Positions 40,754-52,658 of a stretch of 64,000 nucleotides of DNA are shown here, one piece after another. Position 1 is the first letter of the stretch, and every line of letters begins with the position of its first letter. The notes beneath the pieces are model-generated. The model was not told the origin of the DNA. It did not search any database and saw only the letters and a program-made list of their open reading frames with translations. Location: the NCBI GenBank assembly GCA_949317995.1, contig OX439046.1, forward strand, positions 38,538,002 to 38,602,001, given 5' to 3'. Both the position numbers and the translations under genes were made by a program. The stretch is from Acholoe squamosa (taxonomy: Eukaryota > Annelida > Polychaeta > Phyllodocida > Polynoidae).

Positions 40754-43545
40754 CCCAGTGGGCACACCTCCACTTACTAAACCCTTAGTAGTCACTGCTC
40801 TGCACTGGTTGCACTAACTACTAGCCGGCTAATTTCATGCTAAATGTTAGACTAGGCAGTGCTTACTCGCTGGTGGCAGTGTTTATTAGCTACCTTTGCT
40901 TCATTGCAAAATAAGCCCTTACTAGTAGTTTATATGCACCACTTAATAGGCAGTGCAGGAAATCTACTAGTAAGGGGTGAAAATGCAGCTCCTAGTAGCT
41001 GGCTAATCATCTGCTAAATGTTATGCTAGGCAGCCCTGCAAAATAAGCCCTTATTAGTAGTCTATAATGTAATGCTTACTAACCAGTGCAGAATAGCTAC
41101 CAGTTAGAGGTGCAAACACAGCTCCTAATAGCTGGCTAATTATCTGCTAAATGTTATACTAGGCAGTCCTGCAAAATAAGCCCTTACTAGTAGTGTATTT
41201 TGCAATACTTATTTATCAGTGCAGAATACCTCCTAGTAAGTGGTGTAAATGCAGCTCCTAATAGCTGAACAATTATTTGCTAAATGTTATACTAGGCAGC
41301 CCTGCAAAGTAACCCCTTCCTAGCAGATAGCTTATAATGCAGTGCTTAGTAGCCACTGCAGAAAAGGCTACTAATAAGAGCTTTGCAATCATCACTTTGA
41401 CATCTGCTTCTTGGCAGTCAATGCAACACTGTTGGTCTGAATATGAAGTAATCTTCAGTAGAACAAAGAAATGGTGTCTATATATAAATTGACTTTAAAT
41501 CTATCTTGTTACACAGTCTATCCGGTAATTTAATTTGTAGCAATCAATTTGTGTGCTAGGTTATGCCATTTTATGACTTAGAATAGATCTCAATGATATT
41601 TTAATTATCAGAAATATGATTTAAATTACCCTTAAGGTTATAAAGCTGAGAGAATGTATACTACTGCCACCTAGTGACACTTAATATGTGATGCCAAGAA
41701 ACAGCTAGTAAGCCTTTAGTATACACCAGCTAGTAAGCAATGCGTAAGCTGCCCTTAATAACCAGTGCTTCTACAGCCCTACAGTTGCAGCTGCTAGTAA
41801 ACACTGCTCTGTACCTTTTACTAGTCAATGCCAATAGAGTCCTACTTAAATCATGTGAAGCAACAGCTAGTAAGCCTTTACTATGCACCTGTTACTAAGC
41901 TACTCTAAGTAGCCAGTGCTAAGTGCTGTTGCTGCATTACAAACTGAATCAGTGCCATTGTCATTCCTATGCAGGAGCTTATATTAGCATACAATTTAAC
42001 CTGTTTTAGGACAAACCTACTTAGGCATAGCACAATATGCTAGCATTACTGAAGAATAATCTCAACAATGTCAGAAGATGACAAATTAAGTGGTGTACAC
42101 CAGTCCTGAATATCACTTTTTCACCATATGCAAGTTCCCATTATTCAATAAGTAAATCCAAGGTATTTTGGGATTGTATATTCAAAATATTTAAAAATCT
42201 TGACAAATATTAGTAAACCCTTGAAAAGGTTTATCTAGTAGCACAATCCCATTTATAACAAGAATACATAATATTTCAAGGGAGTATCAGTGCATTGAGG
42301 CATCTTTGGTATAATATCCTATACCCACCTATATTGTTTAATCTAACTTAGGCTTGCCACAGTTGACTGTAAGATGTGTCCAGTGTGTTATGTACATGTA
42401 TGTAGGTCAACCACTGACCTCCATAGCTTAAGTATCTTTCACAATGCTATGTGTCGGTGCAGCAGGGTGTGACCAGGAGGTGTGAACTGCAAGGTGTGAG
42501 CAGTGTGTAGTAGTAAAGCAGGTGTTACTCCACTTCATTTGTCATTTTGTGAAACTATTCGAAATTTAAGTTTTGTTATCATCTTGTGCTATACCTACGT
42601 AGGATCACAGGGATATTTTTCTTTTTGTTTTAAGACAATTTGGAGTGAATTTCAATACATGATTATTACCTTGTATAGACAGTTCAAATTGAACCAACTA
42701 GTAATCACTGCTATGTTACACTTAATAAACACTGTAAATTAAACACTTGAGAAACATCTCATAAACTGCTAAGATACAGCCTTTAATAAGTGATTGGTTA
42801 GCAGTGCTTTCTAAGTGGTGCATCTGTAGCCCTGCGCATGCAGTGGCTAGTAACCGCTGCCATGATCCAGCTGGTAAACACTGCAAGTTAAGCCATTATT
42901 AACCGATGCTGGACAACAGTTAGTAAACTACTGATATGCAACTTTTAATAAGTGATGGGTTAGCAGTGCTTTCTAAGTGGTGTATCTACAGCCTGCACTT
43001 GCAACGGCTAATAATCACTGCTATATTCCAGTTAGTAAACACTGCAAATTAAGCCTTTACTAAGTGATGCTAAACAACAGCCAGTAAACTACTAATATGC
43101 AGTGCTTAGTAAGTGACACATTGGCAGTGCTTAGTAAATGATTCAGCTGCAGCCCTGCACTTGCAACAACTAGTAACCACTGCTATGTTCCATTTAGTCA
43201 ACACTGCAAGTTAAGCCCTTATTAAGCAATGCTGAACAGTAGCTAATAAACTACTAATATGCAGCCCTTGATAAGAGATGCTAAATCAACACTTACTAAG
43301 CAGTGCTACTGCAGTGCTGCAATTGCATCTACTAATAAACGTCGCTAAGCTACACTTAATAATAGTTGATGTTGCAGCACTGTACATGCAACACTTACTA
43401 ATAACTTAATAAGTACTACTGTGAAATTTGGCAAAATGTTGATCCTAACCAGGAAGTTGCATGAGTGGCTAGTAAACATTGCAGTGAAACTAGTAACTCA
43501 TGCAATGTTTATTAGCTAGTGCAGACTTGTACTGTGCCCACTGGG
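40754..43545. mobile_element. 2.8-kb non-autonomous TIR element with TA duplication, inserted in env
   Basis: The left end CCCAGTGGGCACA and right end TGTGCCCACTGGG are perfect 13-bp inverted repeats, flanked by TA on both sides (40,752-40,753; 43,546-43,547). The interior has no long ORF. It is made of degenerate repeats rich in CTAGTAAG and CTTACTAGT. On the left, a unit containing GCTAAATGTTATACTAGGCA recurs at 40,838, 41,012, 41,147 and 41,279 (spacing 132-174 bp). The TA target suggests Tc1/mariner-type mobilisation, but PIF/Harbinger-like or other TA-targeting transposases are not excluded. Confidence 0.85.
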
Positions 43546-43547
43546 TA

Positions 43548-44947
43548 GTTAAAGAGGGACTACTAATGGTAAATTTGACCAGAATGGAGGTATCAGAGAA
43601 TAGGGTGAAAATTAATCAAGTGATCGAGACCTTGGGTAAACTCATCACTGAATTTGAGGCTGAGGTAATACCCATGAGAAAATACGTGGACAAATGCGTA
43701 CCAATCTAGGAAAACTGAGAGACTTGGTGTCAGCCGAGTCAGATCTAATGAATGAACTTTTCAGAAAGGTGGATCAGTTGGCAGATCAGAAGTTAACACC
43801 TACCATACTGCCTGCTCCAGAGTTGGTGCAAATATTAAAGGGGGTTGAGTTAGAATTGCCGCCTGGATTGATGTTACCACATGATCCTAGAGAAAGGCCA
43901 TTTTATTATTATAAAGTGCTCACTACCAATACGGTAGCATTGGATGGCACTCTCTTGGTAGGCATTTAGGTACCATTACTGGATGTTTCCAGAAAACTAA
44001 GAGTCATGGAAGCCTTGGAGCTTCCAGTACCGTATTCTGGGACCGAGTTGACCGCAGCCTATGAATTGGAATTTCACAATTTTGCCATCTCTGAGGATGG
44101 AAGGCAATACGTGATTTTGACCTTGGAGGACCAGTTGGAGTGCTCACAGAGGGATATCAAATATTGTTCTCTCACATCAGCTATACAAGAGACCAACAGG
44201 CATTCTTATTGCACATTGGCCTTGTACCAAAGAGATGCGCGTAAAACTGAAGCCTTGTGTCAGGTCAAGGTATCTAACAAGGTCAAATTACCAGTAGCAC
44301 ACTATGTGTCTGATGGTGAATGGCTTGTGGCTACAGAAACATCTTTTAATATGAGGAAGCACTGTGGTACCGATGAGGATGCCAAAATAATAACAGTGGC
44401 ACCTCCATACACAGTTATAATGCTAGGGTCCGGATGTAATGCACTTGCTGATGTACTGGAATTGCCTATATACTTCAAAAGACGGCAAGAATATCATGTC
44501 ATGTGTGAGGATAGAATAGTAACTCCGCCTAAAAATGTGAAAATGACCGAATTGACCATTTGGAAGGATATGGGTGACCAGCGTCACAATCTCATGGAAC
44601 ATTTGACTAAGCTCGGCGACATTGATGGGCAGCCCATACAGGCCCTGATTGAAAAGTTGGACAACATGGAGGCACTGGAAACCAGCCTGTTCCCAGACAG
44701 CACGGTGTTATACATATTGGTGGGACTTATAGTAGCTGCTGGTATTATGGTAATTACGGTAGTGCTCTGCCGTAGGCAACTGAGAAAGAAAGTCAGAAAC
44801 CCGCGTAGCACGGGAGGACGCAAGCCACTGGCGTACGAGGTACCCGCAGTACCTATGAGAAACATCAGACCCGCTATTATGGAAATAGAAACTGAAACTA
44901 GAGAGCATCATGATAGGGGAATCAGAGCCTCGAGGCATGGAGCCTGA
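43548..44947 (+). pseudogene. env: Envelope-like gene, 3' part (ectodomain and membrane anchor)
   Basis: Env resumes right after the transposon's TA duplication. A first frame to 43,709 is helical (MEVSENRVKINQVIETLGKL), then the frame shifts near 43,690 and runs to 44,947, broken once by TAG at 43,967. The ectodomain has paired Cys residues (LECSQRDIKYCSL; HSYCTLALYQ; CGTDED; SGCNALADV; HVMCED), as expected for a disulfide-bonded surface glycoprotein. A C-terminal transmembrane segment (LYILVGLIVAAGIMVITVVL, about 44,704-44,769) is followed by a ~55-residue basic cytoplasmic tail. One frameshift, one nonsense codon and the insertion make it non-functional. No database match was possible; the env assignment rests on topology and its place after pol. 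Confidence 0.7.
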
Positions 44948-45049
44948 GCGCATTCAAAATTATCAGTGATTGAAGAAGCAAGGGCAGAATAAGATTTTGG
45001 TAAAAAAAAAAAATATATACATACATAACCCTACGTGAATTTATCCTCT

Positions 45050-45061
45050 AAAGGGGGAAAA
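45050..45061 (+). other. Polypurine tract
   Basis: AAAGGGGGAAAA directly precedes TGGTTATTT, about 100 bp after the env stop. This is the standard position of the plus-strand primer before a 3' LTR. Confidence 0.6.
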
Positions 45062-46300
45062 TGGTTATTTGGGGAAAATTTAAGAACAATAGTGACAGTA
45101 TGGGTTATTATCAGGGAACCTACAGGGGTACATATTAACACTCACAAAATTTGGCTGTCTTGAAGGAAGACTGGGAGCTGGTTGAGGGGTGCTTGACTAT
45201 GGAGGCCATCTTGGGAAGCATTGATTCAGCTCATAAGTCAACATCAGAGCACCAAGAATCGAGGCTGAAAATATAGTTATTTCATGGGGGCACCCCAAAA
45301 AGGGATTCAAAAGAGGGGATAATCACCGAAACTACCAAATTCAAATAATGAAAATTGTGAAGTCTGAAATTCGTTGGAAAATTGTAAACTGAAAAATTTT
45401 GAGTAAAATCCGAGGTGGAAACTTAGAAAGAATTATATGCTGAATTATTCCGGATAGTTCAATATGAAACTATTTTGGGAAAATTGTGAGTTGAGTCATT
45501 TTGAGCAGATCAATATGAAATTGCTTTGTGAAACTTTACGCTAAATTATCGCGAGTGGTCCAATATGGATCCATTTTTTAATAAAATTAAGAGGTTATAA
45601 GTTGAAATGTGAGGAAATTATTGATTTAGACCATCATTATTGAGAAAAGGGCATAGAACGGTACCTTCATGGAGTGGGGGACCAACTCAAAAGGCTGTGG
45701 TGACCGCCTGGAGACCCATCGGGGTGGTCCACGGAAATCGTCGGTGATTTGGCCGAGAAATTCCGCCATGAATATGGGGACTGAAAATGAGAATTAATTT
45801 GTGTAAATTGAGGAAATTGGGAATCATAAATTCAAAATTTTGGAATTGGCAGATCTAAATCCAACATGGGTGAGCTGATGAAATGGGAACAAAATGGCTG
45901 ACCAGTTGAAGACGGTCAGTACTGGCTGTTTGAGCAGCTCAAGAAATAACACGGCTATTGATTCAATCAGTGTCAAAATTCAGTACATTAAATGAGCGAC
46001 ATTTCAATACCATGAGCTTTTAGAGTGAAAATTGCGGGCATGAAAGAAATTTGCCACCACTAAGGGGATAATAAGAAAATAATACTTCTCTGTATGATGG
46101 AGATCGTTGCTGGCGAGGACGCCATTTTGTTGAAACTTGAAATGTTGAAAAACAACTTGCTGATGTAATGCTGCGGAGCGGATGCGGCCAAGACATTACC
46201 AAATAAGGAGATGTCTGGAAGTTGCTTGAAAAGTACGGTACTCTTGTGTGAGAGCCCCGTCTCCTTTGGGTATAATAGTCAGAAACCATTTTTAGGCCTA
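45062..46300 (+). mobile_element. Probable 3' LTR of the gypsy-like element, right edge unknown
   Basis: The left edge (TGG after the polypurine tract) is supported by position. No 5' LTR exists in the window for comparison, so the right edge is only a guess. The interval is AT-rich with many AAAATTGTGA and AAATTTTGAG words and no ORF. Confidence 0.4.
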
Positions 46301-47127
46301 TTCAAATAGCAACCAAAAGTAGTAATTGACATTGGACATAAATTAAATAACTTCCATATTTGATGGACTCTGCAAATTGTCGCTGAGGGGGTGTTTATTA
46401 AAGACTACACGATGTCCAGAGCGCCAGAGGGCAGGGCACGCTATGCAAATGAGGTCACGACCACGTCTGCAGAGAGTGGCACCACGCACGTCCACCACAG
46501 TTGGATGCACGTCCACCGCAGTTGGGCGACAGGCACCATGGGGAGAGGACGTGTTTCTCTGGACCGGGCACCGACACATAGACCCAGCATTAGAATTTTA
46601 TAAATTCTTGCTGGAGTGGAATTGTTCCAATTGAGACTGCTTGTGGACATGGCAAACTCACCACAGAGATCGATGGGAGTATAGCCATGGGGAGACACAA
46701 CACTCACCACAGCAAAGGGAGGTCGATGGCCATCGGACATACTGACACTGACCACCGACCACCTTGACATTCTTTCTGGGTGCCGAGGAACTACTCGTGC
46801 TGTGTTTGTGCAGCAATGGATTACCAGTTATGAAAGTGAGAGTGAAACTCTTAGAGCGTTTCACCATAGGATATGAAACTTTCACTGTTGTGCTTGTGTA
46901 GAGCGAAGGAGATTGTTATTTAGTGGAACTTCATTGCCACTTAGTGGGACTTTGGAGATTTACCCACTGGACATACAACTTTGGAGATTTATTCAGTGAC
47001 TATACAACTTTGGAGATTTGACCAGTGATCATGGAATTTTGGCTCTGGAGATAGCCACACAGGTAGGTTTAAAATTGTGGAGCTATGACAGTTTTAATTT
47101 GCCCATCAACATGGAGTGAGGGCAACA
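46301..47127. other. Unassigned stretch with short tandem repeats
   Basis: A ~20-bp direct repeat (GCACGTCCACCRCAGTTGG) lies at about 46,485-46,525. A ~32-bp degenerate repeat around ACTTTGGAGATTT occurs four times at 46,945-47,050. The overlapping frames at 46,377-46,634 show no domain. Confidence 0.5.
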
Positions 47128-47192
47128 CGTTAGGGCCTCCCTAGCCCACTTAAAGGGGTCTTATCTCTCCTTTCCTGTCCCCCTCGTGTGTG
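47128..47192 (+). mobile_element. Partial SINE copy
   Basis: CTCCCTAGCCCACTTAAAGG and the following C/T-rich segment match the 5' end of the SINE at 63,368. Similarity is lost after about 65 bp, where the GTAACTTT repeat array begins. Confidence 0.7.
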
Positions 47193-47860
47193 TGATGAAG
47201 TCAGTATGGTGTATGTGTAACTTTTGAGCATGAATGGTGTCAATGTGTAACTTTGTAGCATGCTTACGGTGTGTTTGTAACTTTTCAACACACTTATGAC
47301 GTGCTCGTAACTTCTATAAATGTGTACATGGTATATGAGTGTGACTTTGGAACATATATGAGGCCAGTGCATAATTTTGCAGCACACTTATGGTGTGTGT
47401 GTAACTTTTCAACACACTGATGGTGTGTGTGTGTAACTTTTCAACACACTTATGGTGTGTGTGTGTAACTTTTCAACACACTTATGGTGCACCTGTGGCT
47501 GTTGAGTGTACATTTGGTGCGTATGTGTAACTTTTAAGCATACATGGTGTGAATGTGTAACTTTGTAACACGTCTCTGATGAGTGTGTAACTTTTCAACA
47601 GACTCATGGACTGTGTGAGTGATTCTAAAACATGGTGTGTAAAACGTGTGACTGTGAGCCGGCATAGCATGAAGGTATAAATGAGTATGAGATTTGTGTA
47701 TGAGGGTATGAATGAGTTATGAGACTTGAGTATGAAGGTATGAATGAGATTTGTGTATGAAGGTATGAATGAGTCACGAAGTTTGTGCATGAAGGTATGG
47801 ATGAGTTATGAAACTTGCGCATGAAGGTGTGAATGAGTTATGAAATTTGCAAACATTCCC
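47193..47860. repeat. Degenerate minisatellite (GTGTAACTTTTCAACACACT; GTATGAATGAGT)
   Basis: The first part repeats GTGTGTAACTTTTCAACACA with ~30-35-bp spacing. From about 47,660 a second unit, GAAGGTATGAATGAGTTATGA, repeats five or six times. The Ser/Thr/Tyr-rich minus-strand frames are by-products. Confidence 0.85.
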
Positions 47861-48810
47861 AAAGTAGTTTGCGGACAAGGACCTCGTATGTCTGTAAAAG
47901 CAACATTGAACTGCCTAAGACTCTCTGTCCGAGAATTGCTATAGTGATATTAAGAAGTTTATTGATCCTTGAGTTCCCTCATCAAGAAGTGAGGATGATG
48001 GATCTTATATATCTGAGGAAGGAGTTGAGGAGTTCTGTAAGAAACATGTTATGAGGCCTTTCTGATAATTAAAAAAAAAACCCCAGAATTATAGCAAGGG
48101 AGATGTAGGGTGGATCCCAGATGCAAATCATTGATGCAATCTGTGGTTGATCCTTTGAAAATTTGTCGTTGTGAAATCAGAAAAAGTGAAATCAGAAAAG
48201 GCTAACAAGGTTTAATCGGGTCTACTATGTTGAAAATTACAGTTTGTTGTGCCGTCATGTTTCGTATATTGTTTGTTATATCACTGTGAGCAGCTTATTG
48301 AACGTGCTATGATGTATCATTCCCAGCTTTGCGTATTATGGGCCACTAACTGATTATGCTATGGTAAATGTAGCTATCAGTGGTGACTATGGTGTACAGC
48401 TTACTAACCACATTGATGTTTAATAGTCATTGTTGCTTATGGTGCATCACTTATTATTGTTTGGTTGTCAGTGTTGCTTATAGTGCGCGACTTGTTAGCT
48501 ACGCTACATATGTGCTTGTCAATGATGTTTATTGTGCGCGGCTAACTAATTATGTTGTGGTGTGCGCTAAACAGTCCTGTGTATGGTGTGTAGCTTGTCA
48601 ATTATGTTCATTTGTGAGTAATTCTTTGGCAGAGTCCAGAGGATTTGAATTCTATTTGTTTGAGAGAGGGAATTTCATTCATTATCAGAACCACATACAG
48701 TGTGTGTGTGACAAACTTTCTGTGGATAAGGGTACTTCCTTAGAGAGAAAATATGACTCGAGTAGAGAATATAGCTTAATATCAGGAATCTGAAAACTCA
48801 GAAATAACGA
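47861..48810. other. Unassigned stretch with degenerate repeats
   Basis: At 48,370-48,610 a ~55-bp degenerate unit around TTGCTTATGGTGCACGACTT is discernible. The open frame across it (48,380-48,793) is probably a by-product. No gene is supported. Confidence 0.4.
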
Positions 48811-49085
48811 AACTTACCAATCTCACAGATATGTCCCATGTCTGTGGAACTTGTGAAAACGCTTGGGCATTTTGGACATTTGACAGAAACTTTTCAGTTG
48901 GCCGTCCGCTGACAGAGGAGATCCTTGTTGAGTGTGGGAGATTACTTACCAATCTCACAGATATGTCCTATGTCTGCGGAACTTGTGAATACGATGGGCA
49001 TTTTGAACATTTGACAGAAACTTTTCAGATGGCCATCTGCCGACAGTGGAGATTCTTGTTGAGTGTGGGAGATTACTTAACCTGC
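48811..49085. repeat. 134-bp tandem duplication
   Basis: CAATCTCACAGATATGTCC recurs 134 bp apart (48,817 and 48,951), and the two units align throughout. 134 is not a multiple of three. Confidence 0.9.
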
Positions 49086-49589
49086 ATTATTTCCTTCTGG
49101 AGGGTTTGCATTCATGTTCTTAAATAATCACACTCAAGTTTTCTTTTCTTTTCCAGCATTTAAGGTGTGATCTTTCTTTTCTTCTTTTTCCAGAATCTGA
49201 GGTGTGGAAATGAACTGGCATTTGCGTGTGCACAGTACCACGTAGGAGTCTTGACCAAAATGATATTTGCCCATTGTTACTAATGTTTCTTTGACTTTCA
49301 TCTGCAGGCTATCCTTACATTATCCGCTAAGACTTGTTGTAAGAGTCTATTTTGTGTTTTGTTGTTTTTATTGTTTCAGCTACACTCATGTTGTTATGTG
49401 TTATTGATTTGGGAGGTGAAGAATTATGCAGATCTAAATAAAATAAACACTTTGAGGTCAGGAGAGTTCAGACAGTGATGTCTGAAATTAATATATAGCC
49501 ACAAAAAGAAAGGTAGAGTAGGCACGAGAGGTGCCTGAGTATTCTGGTATATGATCTGTATAATTGAGAACGGAACGGATCTCATCTGC
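49086..49589. other. Unassigned noncoding stretch
   Basis: An AATAAAATAAA string lies near 49,436. No gene or recognised repeat. Confidence 0.45.
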
Positions 49590-49805
49590 CTGTAGTTAAC
49601 CTATCAGCGGTTGTGTTGGTAGGAAATTTGGAGGAGTTGGTCGAAGAAAAGTACAGTGGGTCGAGTGAGATATAGTGTGACTATACTGGGGGAAATGGTT
49701 ATTAACCTATCAGCGGTCGTGTTGGTAGGAAATTTGAAGGAGTTGGTTTAGAAAAGTACAATGGTTCTAATGGGATATAGTGTGACTGTACTGGGGAGAA
49801 TGATT
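49590..49805. repeat. ~107-bp tandem duplication
   Basis: TTAACCTATCAGCGGTYGTG and the ~90 bp after it occur at about 49,595 and 49,702 with modest divergence. Confidence 0.85.
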
Positions 49806-49995
49806 ATAAAGTCATGAATATTCTTTGAGGAGGTGAAAGTGACTCCTGTCTACTTGAGTGAGCAAACTCTTATGTTGGACCTTTTGAATATCTCCATTTA
49901 CATGAAAGTACTGTGCAATCTCCCCTATAAGCACAGTATCAATAGTATATTATGAGCAAAAAAAAAATATATAGGACCACACTTCAGGTGCGTTA

Positions 49996-50700
49996 TTGTT
50001 GGAATTTTGTTGCAGTTTTGGGGGTATGACGGACTCACATGTTGGGTCATATGTTCTGGTGACCATCTTACCTTCAGTGGTTCCCAGACATGCTGTCCTG
50101 GGAGGCAAGCGGATTGCCCACTTACCAATCAGACCTCTAGGTGATGTCCCGCGTCTGGGATGTCCCTCGGGGGATGGTCGCGACTCTTGAGGTATTATGG
50201 ACTCACAGGTGAGATCGGAAGTCCTGGTCACCCTCTTTCTTTTGATAGTCTTCAGCCCTCGACTTGAGACGCTATTGGTTCATCCGCGTATCAATCGAGC
50301 ATCTGGGTGACATTCCATGTCTGGAATGTCCCTAGGGCGTGTTGTCATTATGAAGAGTGGTAAATTCACAAGGCGAGGTCAGGTGATGCGTGTGATGGCC
50401 GGCAGACATCATGACTTGCGATGCTATCGGATTGTCCACGTACCAGTTAAAAAAAAACAAAAAACAACAACATCTGGGTGACATCCTGTGTCTGGAATGT
50501 CCCTGGGACTTGTTGAAATTCTGGAGTGTGATTAGCTCACAGGGCGAGACCAGGGGATGCAGTGATTCTTTATTTTATGATGGTTTGTAGTCATTATGAC
50601 CTGGGATGCTATCAGATTGTCCACGTACCAATCCGACACTCGGGGGATGTCCCGCGTCTGGGATGTCCTTGGGTAGCTTCGTGTATCCTCCTGAGGAAAA
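49996..50700. repeat. ~168-bp satellite, about four monomers
   Basis: The core GATGTCCCGCGTCTGGGATG (or its variant) recurs at about 50,142, 50,310, 50,480 and 50,647. Each core is followed by a unit containing GACTCACAGG, CTGGTGA and GATTGTCCACGTACCAAT. An A-rich tract (50,448-50,470) interrupts one monomer. No coding frame is supported. Confidence 0.85.
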
Positions 50701-50907
50701 GAGAATGAGACTATCTTTTTCTTCTTTTTACCTTGGCCTAAAGGGCAGTGTAGATGCTGGATTCATGGCTGTGGCTAGGGTCATGCCCTGACTCAACCCG
50801 GAGTAATCATTGTCTCCTGTAGGGGTGCTCTGCATTGAGACGTTCTGAATCATGGTGACTATGCAAAAGGCCGATTCATTCTTCTCTGATTTTCTGTAGT
50901 ATTGGCC

Positions 50908-51115
50908 TTCCCTAGCCGTTTAAAAGGGGTTTATACCTCCCCTTTTTCTATCCCCCCCTCAAATGTGTGTGGTGCGTATGTGCGTGGGCACCAACACACT
51001 CATCTGTAAAGACATGTGGTGTAGTTCTCGCCACGAGTGTGACCTCAGTTGGCGAAACAGTGTTAAAACATTCATTATTCACTCTCACTAAAACATTTTA
51101 TTATTCACCCTCATT
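50908..51115 (+). mobile_element. SINE copy
   Basis: TCCCTAGCCGTTTAAAAGGG..., TGTGTGTGGTGCGTATGTGC..., GTTCTCGCCACGAGTGTGAC... and GTGTTAAAACATTCATTATT run collinearly with the SINE at 63,368-63,543. The 3' tail is expanded and diverged. No clear target-site duplication. Confidence 0.8.
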
Positions 51116-52658
51116 GGCTGACTGTAGTTCTGAGGAGGTTCACTGAGTGATGCGTTTCTCTTTTGCTGCACTCTGTATTTTTGTTGGCAGTGACGGATAT
51201 GCAGGAGTGATGATTCTTTCTTCCATGTTGGAGAGCAGTAGGTTAGACCTGTCAGCTCTGCAGCCTTTGGGAGGTGTTTTTGTGACCCTACGGGAGTCGT
51301 GAAGATATCAGCATCTTTGCGTATAGGAAAACTGAGGTGAAAACCTTGGAGCATCAATGTTCTCTGGGTGTAGAAAATATAACAGGGTTTTTAAATGGCT
51401 AAATGCATAAAAAATGAGAGGGAGGCTTCCAAAATGTATAAGTAGGTAGTTCACTGGCTGCCGTTGCATCTGACTGGCGATCACATGGCTCTCACTAGTA
51501 TTGGCAGTAACTCCAATAGGGGTTAAAAGTCTCTTGTTTTGGTAAAAAAAAAAAAAAAAATATAAATAATATACAATAAAATATATATAGGTGTGTGTGT
51601 TGAAGTTAACAATCTGGTATTTTTGCCTTTGTTTCATGGTCTTTGAGAACTGGTAGATAGGCAGGAGTTGAGAGAGTGAGAACACTGTGAGTCGAGTGTG
51701 AGATTTCTTTCTTTCTATGTACAGAAAAAACCTGGATTGTCAGTCCTTTTTCAAATCAGTCAATACCAGGAAGGTTTTCTCTTTTTCATGACTGCCCTTT
51801 TGCCATCAGAACCACAAGTGGGTATAGGCTGTCGAGTTTATTGTCTTCCAGTTGAGATACCATCATTGAGAGGGAGCTCCTGGTATGTAGCGATATCTTT
51901 TGTTTTCTCTTTCATCTTGCAGCTTCCCGAGGTCTCGGGATATCTCTTTGCTGCTATTGGAGTGCATAGAGTAACCACCGTTAGAGAGAGTGGGTGTGTT
52001 TTAAAAAAAAAAAATATATATATAAAATAAATAATATCAAACAAATAAATAAAATAAATAAATAATGGTAATAGTAAAATAAACAATAGTAATAAAGAAT
52101 CTGTATAACTTATAGGAACATCTCTTATGATCCATTGTCTTCTTCTTCTGTATCAGTCTAGTTTCTGCAGCGTCAAGGTACACTAGAAGGATTGCCCTGG
52201 CAGTAAGGGAGGGCTTAATTGATCTCTGGAGATAACACCTGAAGTACTTATTCTAGCCAGTCATACTATTTCTCTGAGAACTTTGGCTTGCCCCACTGCG
52301 GGAGATGGAGAGAATTATGGCTTTGGAGCCTGGAAGGCGGAATTATGGCTTTGGAGCTTGGAAGGTGGTGATCAGTTGCCTCTGAATCTGGGGGAGTGTG
52401 TTGAGACCAAGAGTCTCATGGGTCAGGTCCGCGAGAATGGTGTTCCATGATATTTTCTGGCATTTTTCTTAAAAGTCTTTGCGTGAGTGTTGGAATGGAA
52501 TGGAGGAATCTCATGAGCCTGGTTGATATCAAAGTCGGTAGGAATTGTGATGTTTGAAGACAGTTTCTTACCAAAAAAAAATTCCTGGGAATGACTGGAG
52601 TTGCTGCAGGGTTGCCCTTAGGCAATCTCACTGTTTCGAAAGCTCATCCCTTCGTCTC
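51116..52658. other. Unassigned noncoding stretch
   Basis: Several poly-A/T tracts and AT-rich microsatellites (51,545-51,600; 52,005-52,090) occur. Words around TTTGGAGCYTGGAAGG are locally duplicated at 52,320-52,365. The short open frames have no domain. Confidence 0.45.

Noticed and set aside
46377-46634. Overlapping 70-109-codon ORFs on both strands
   Set aside because: GC-rich local repeat (GCACGTCCACC) explains the open frames; no domain is recognised.
47482-47822. Minus-strand ORFs with repeated FIPSYTNL-like words
   Set aside because: By-products of the GTATGAATGAGT repeat array.
48831-49127. ORF with two CGTCE motifs suggesting a zinc-finger repeat
   Set aside because: The motifs come from a 134-bp duplication that is not a multiple of three; frame agreement across the junction is fortuitous.
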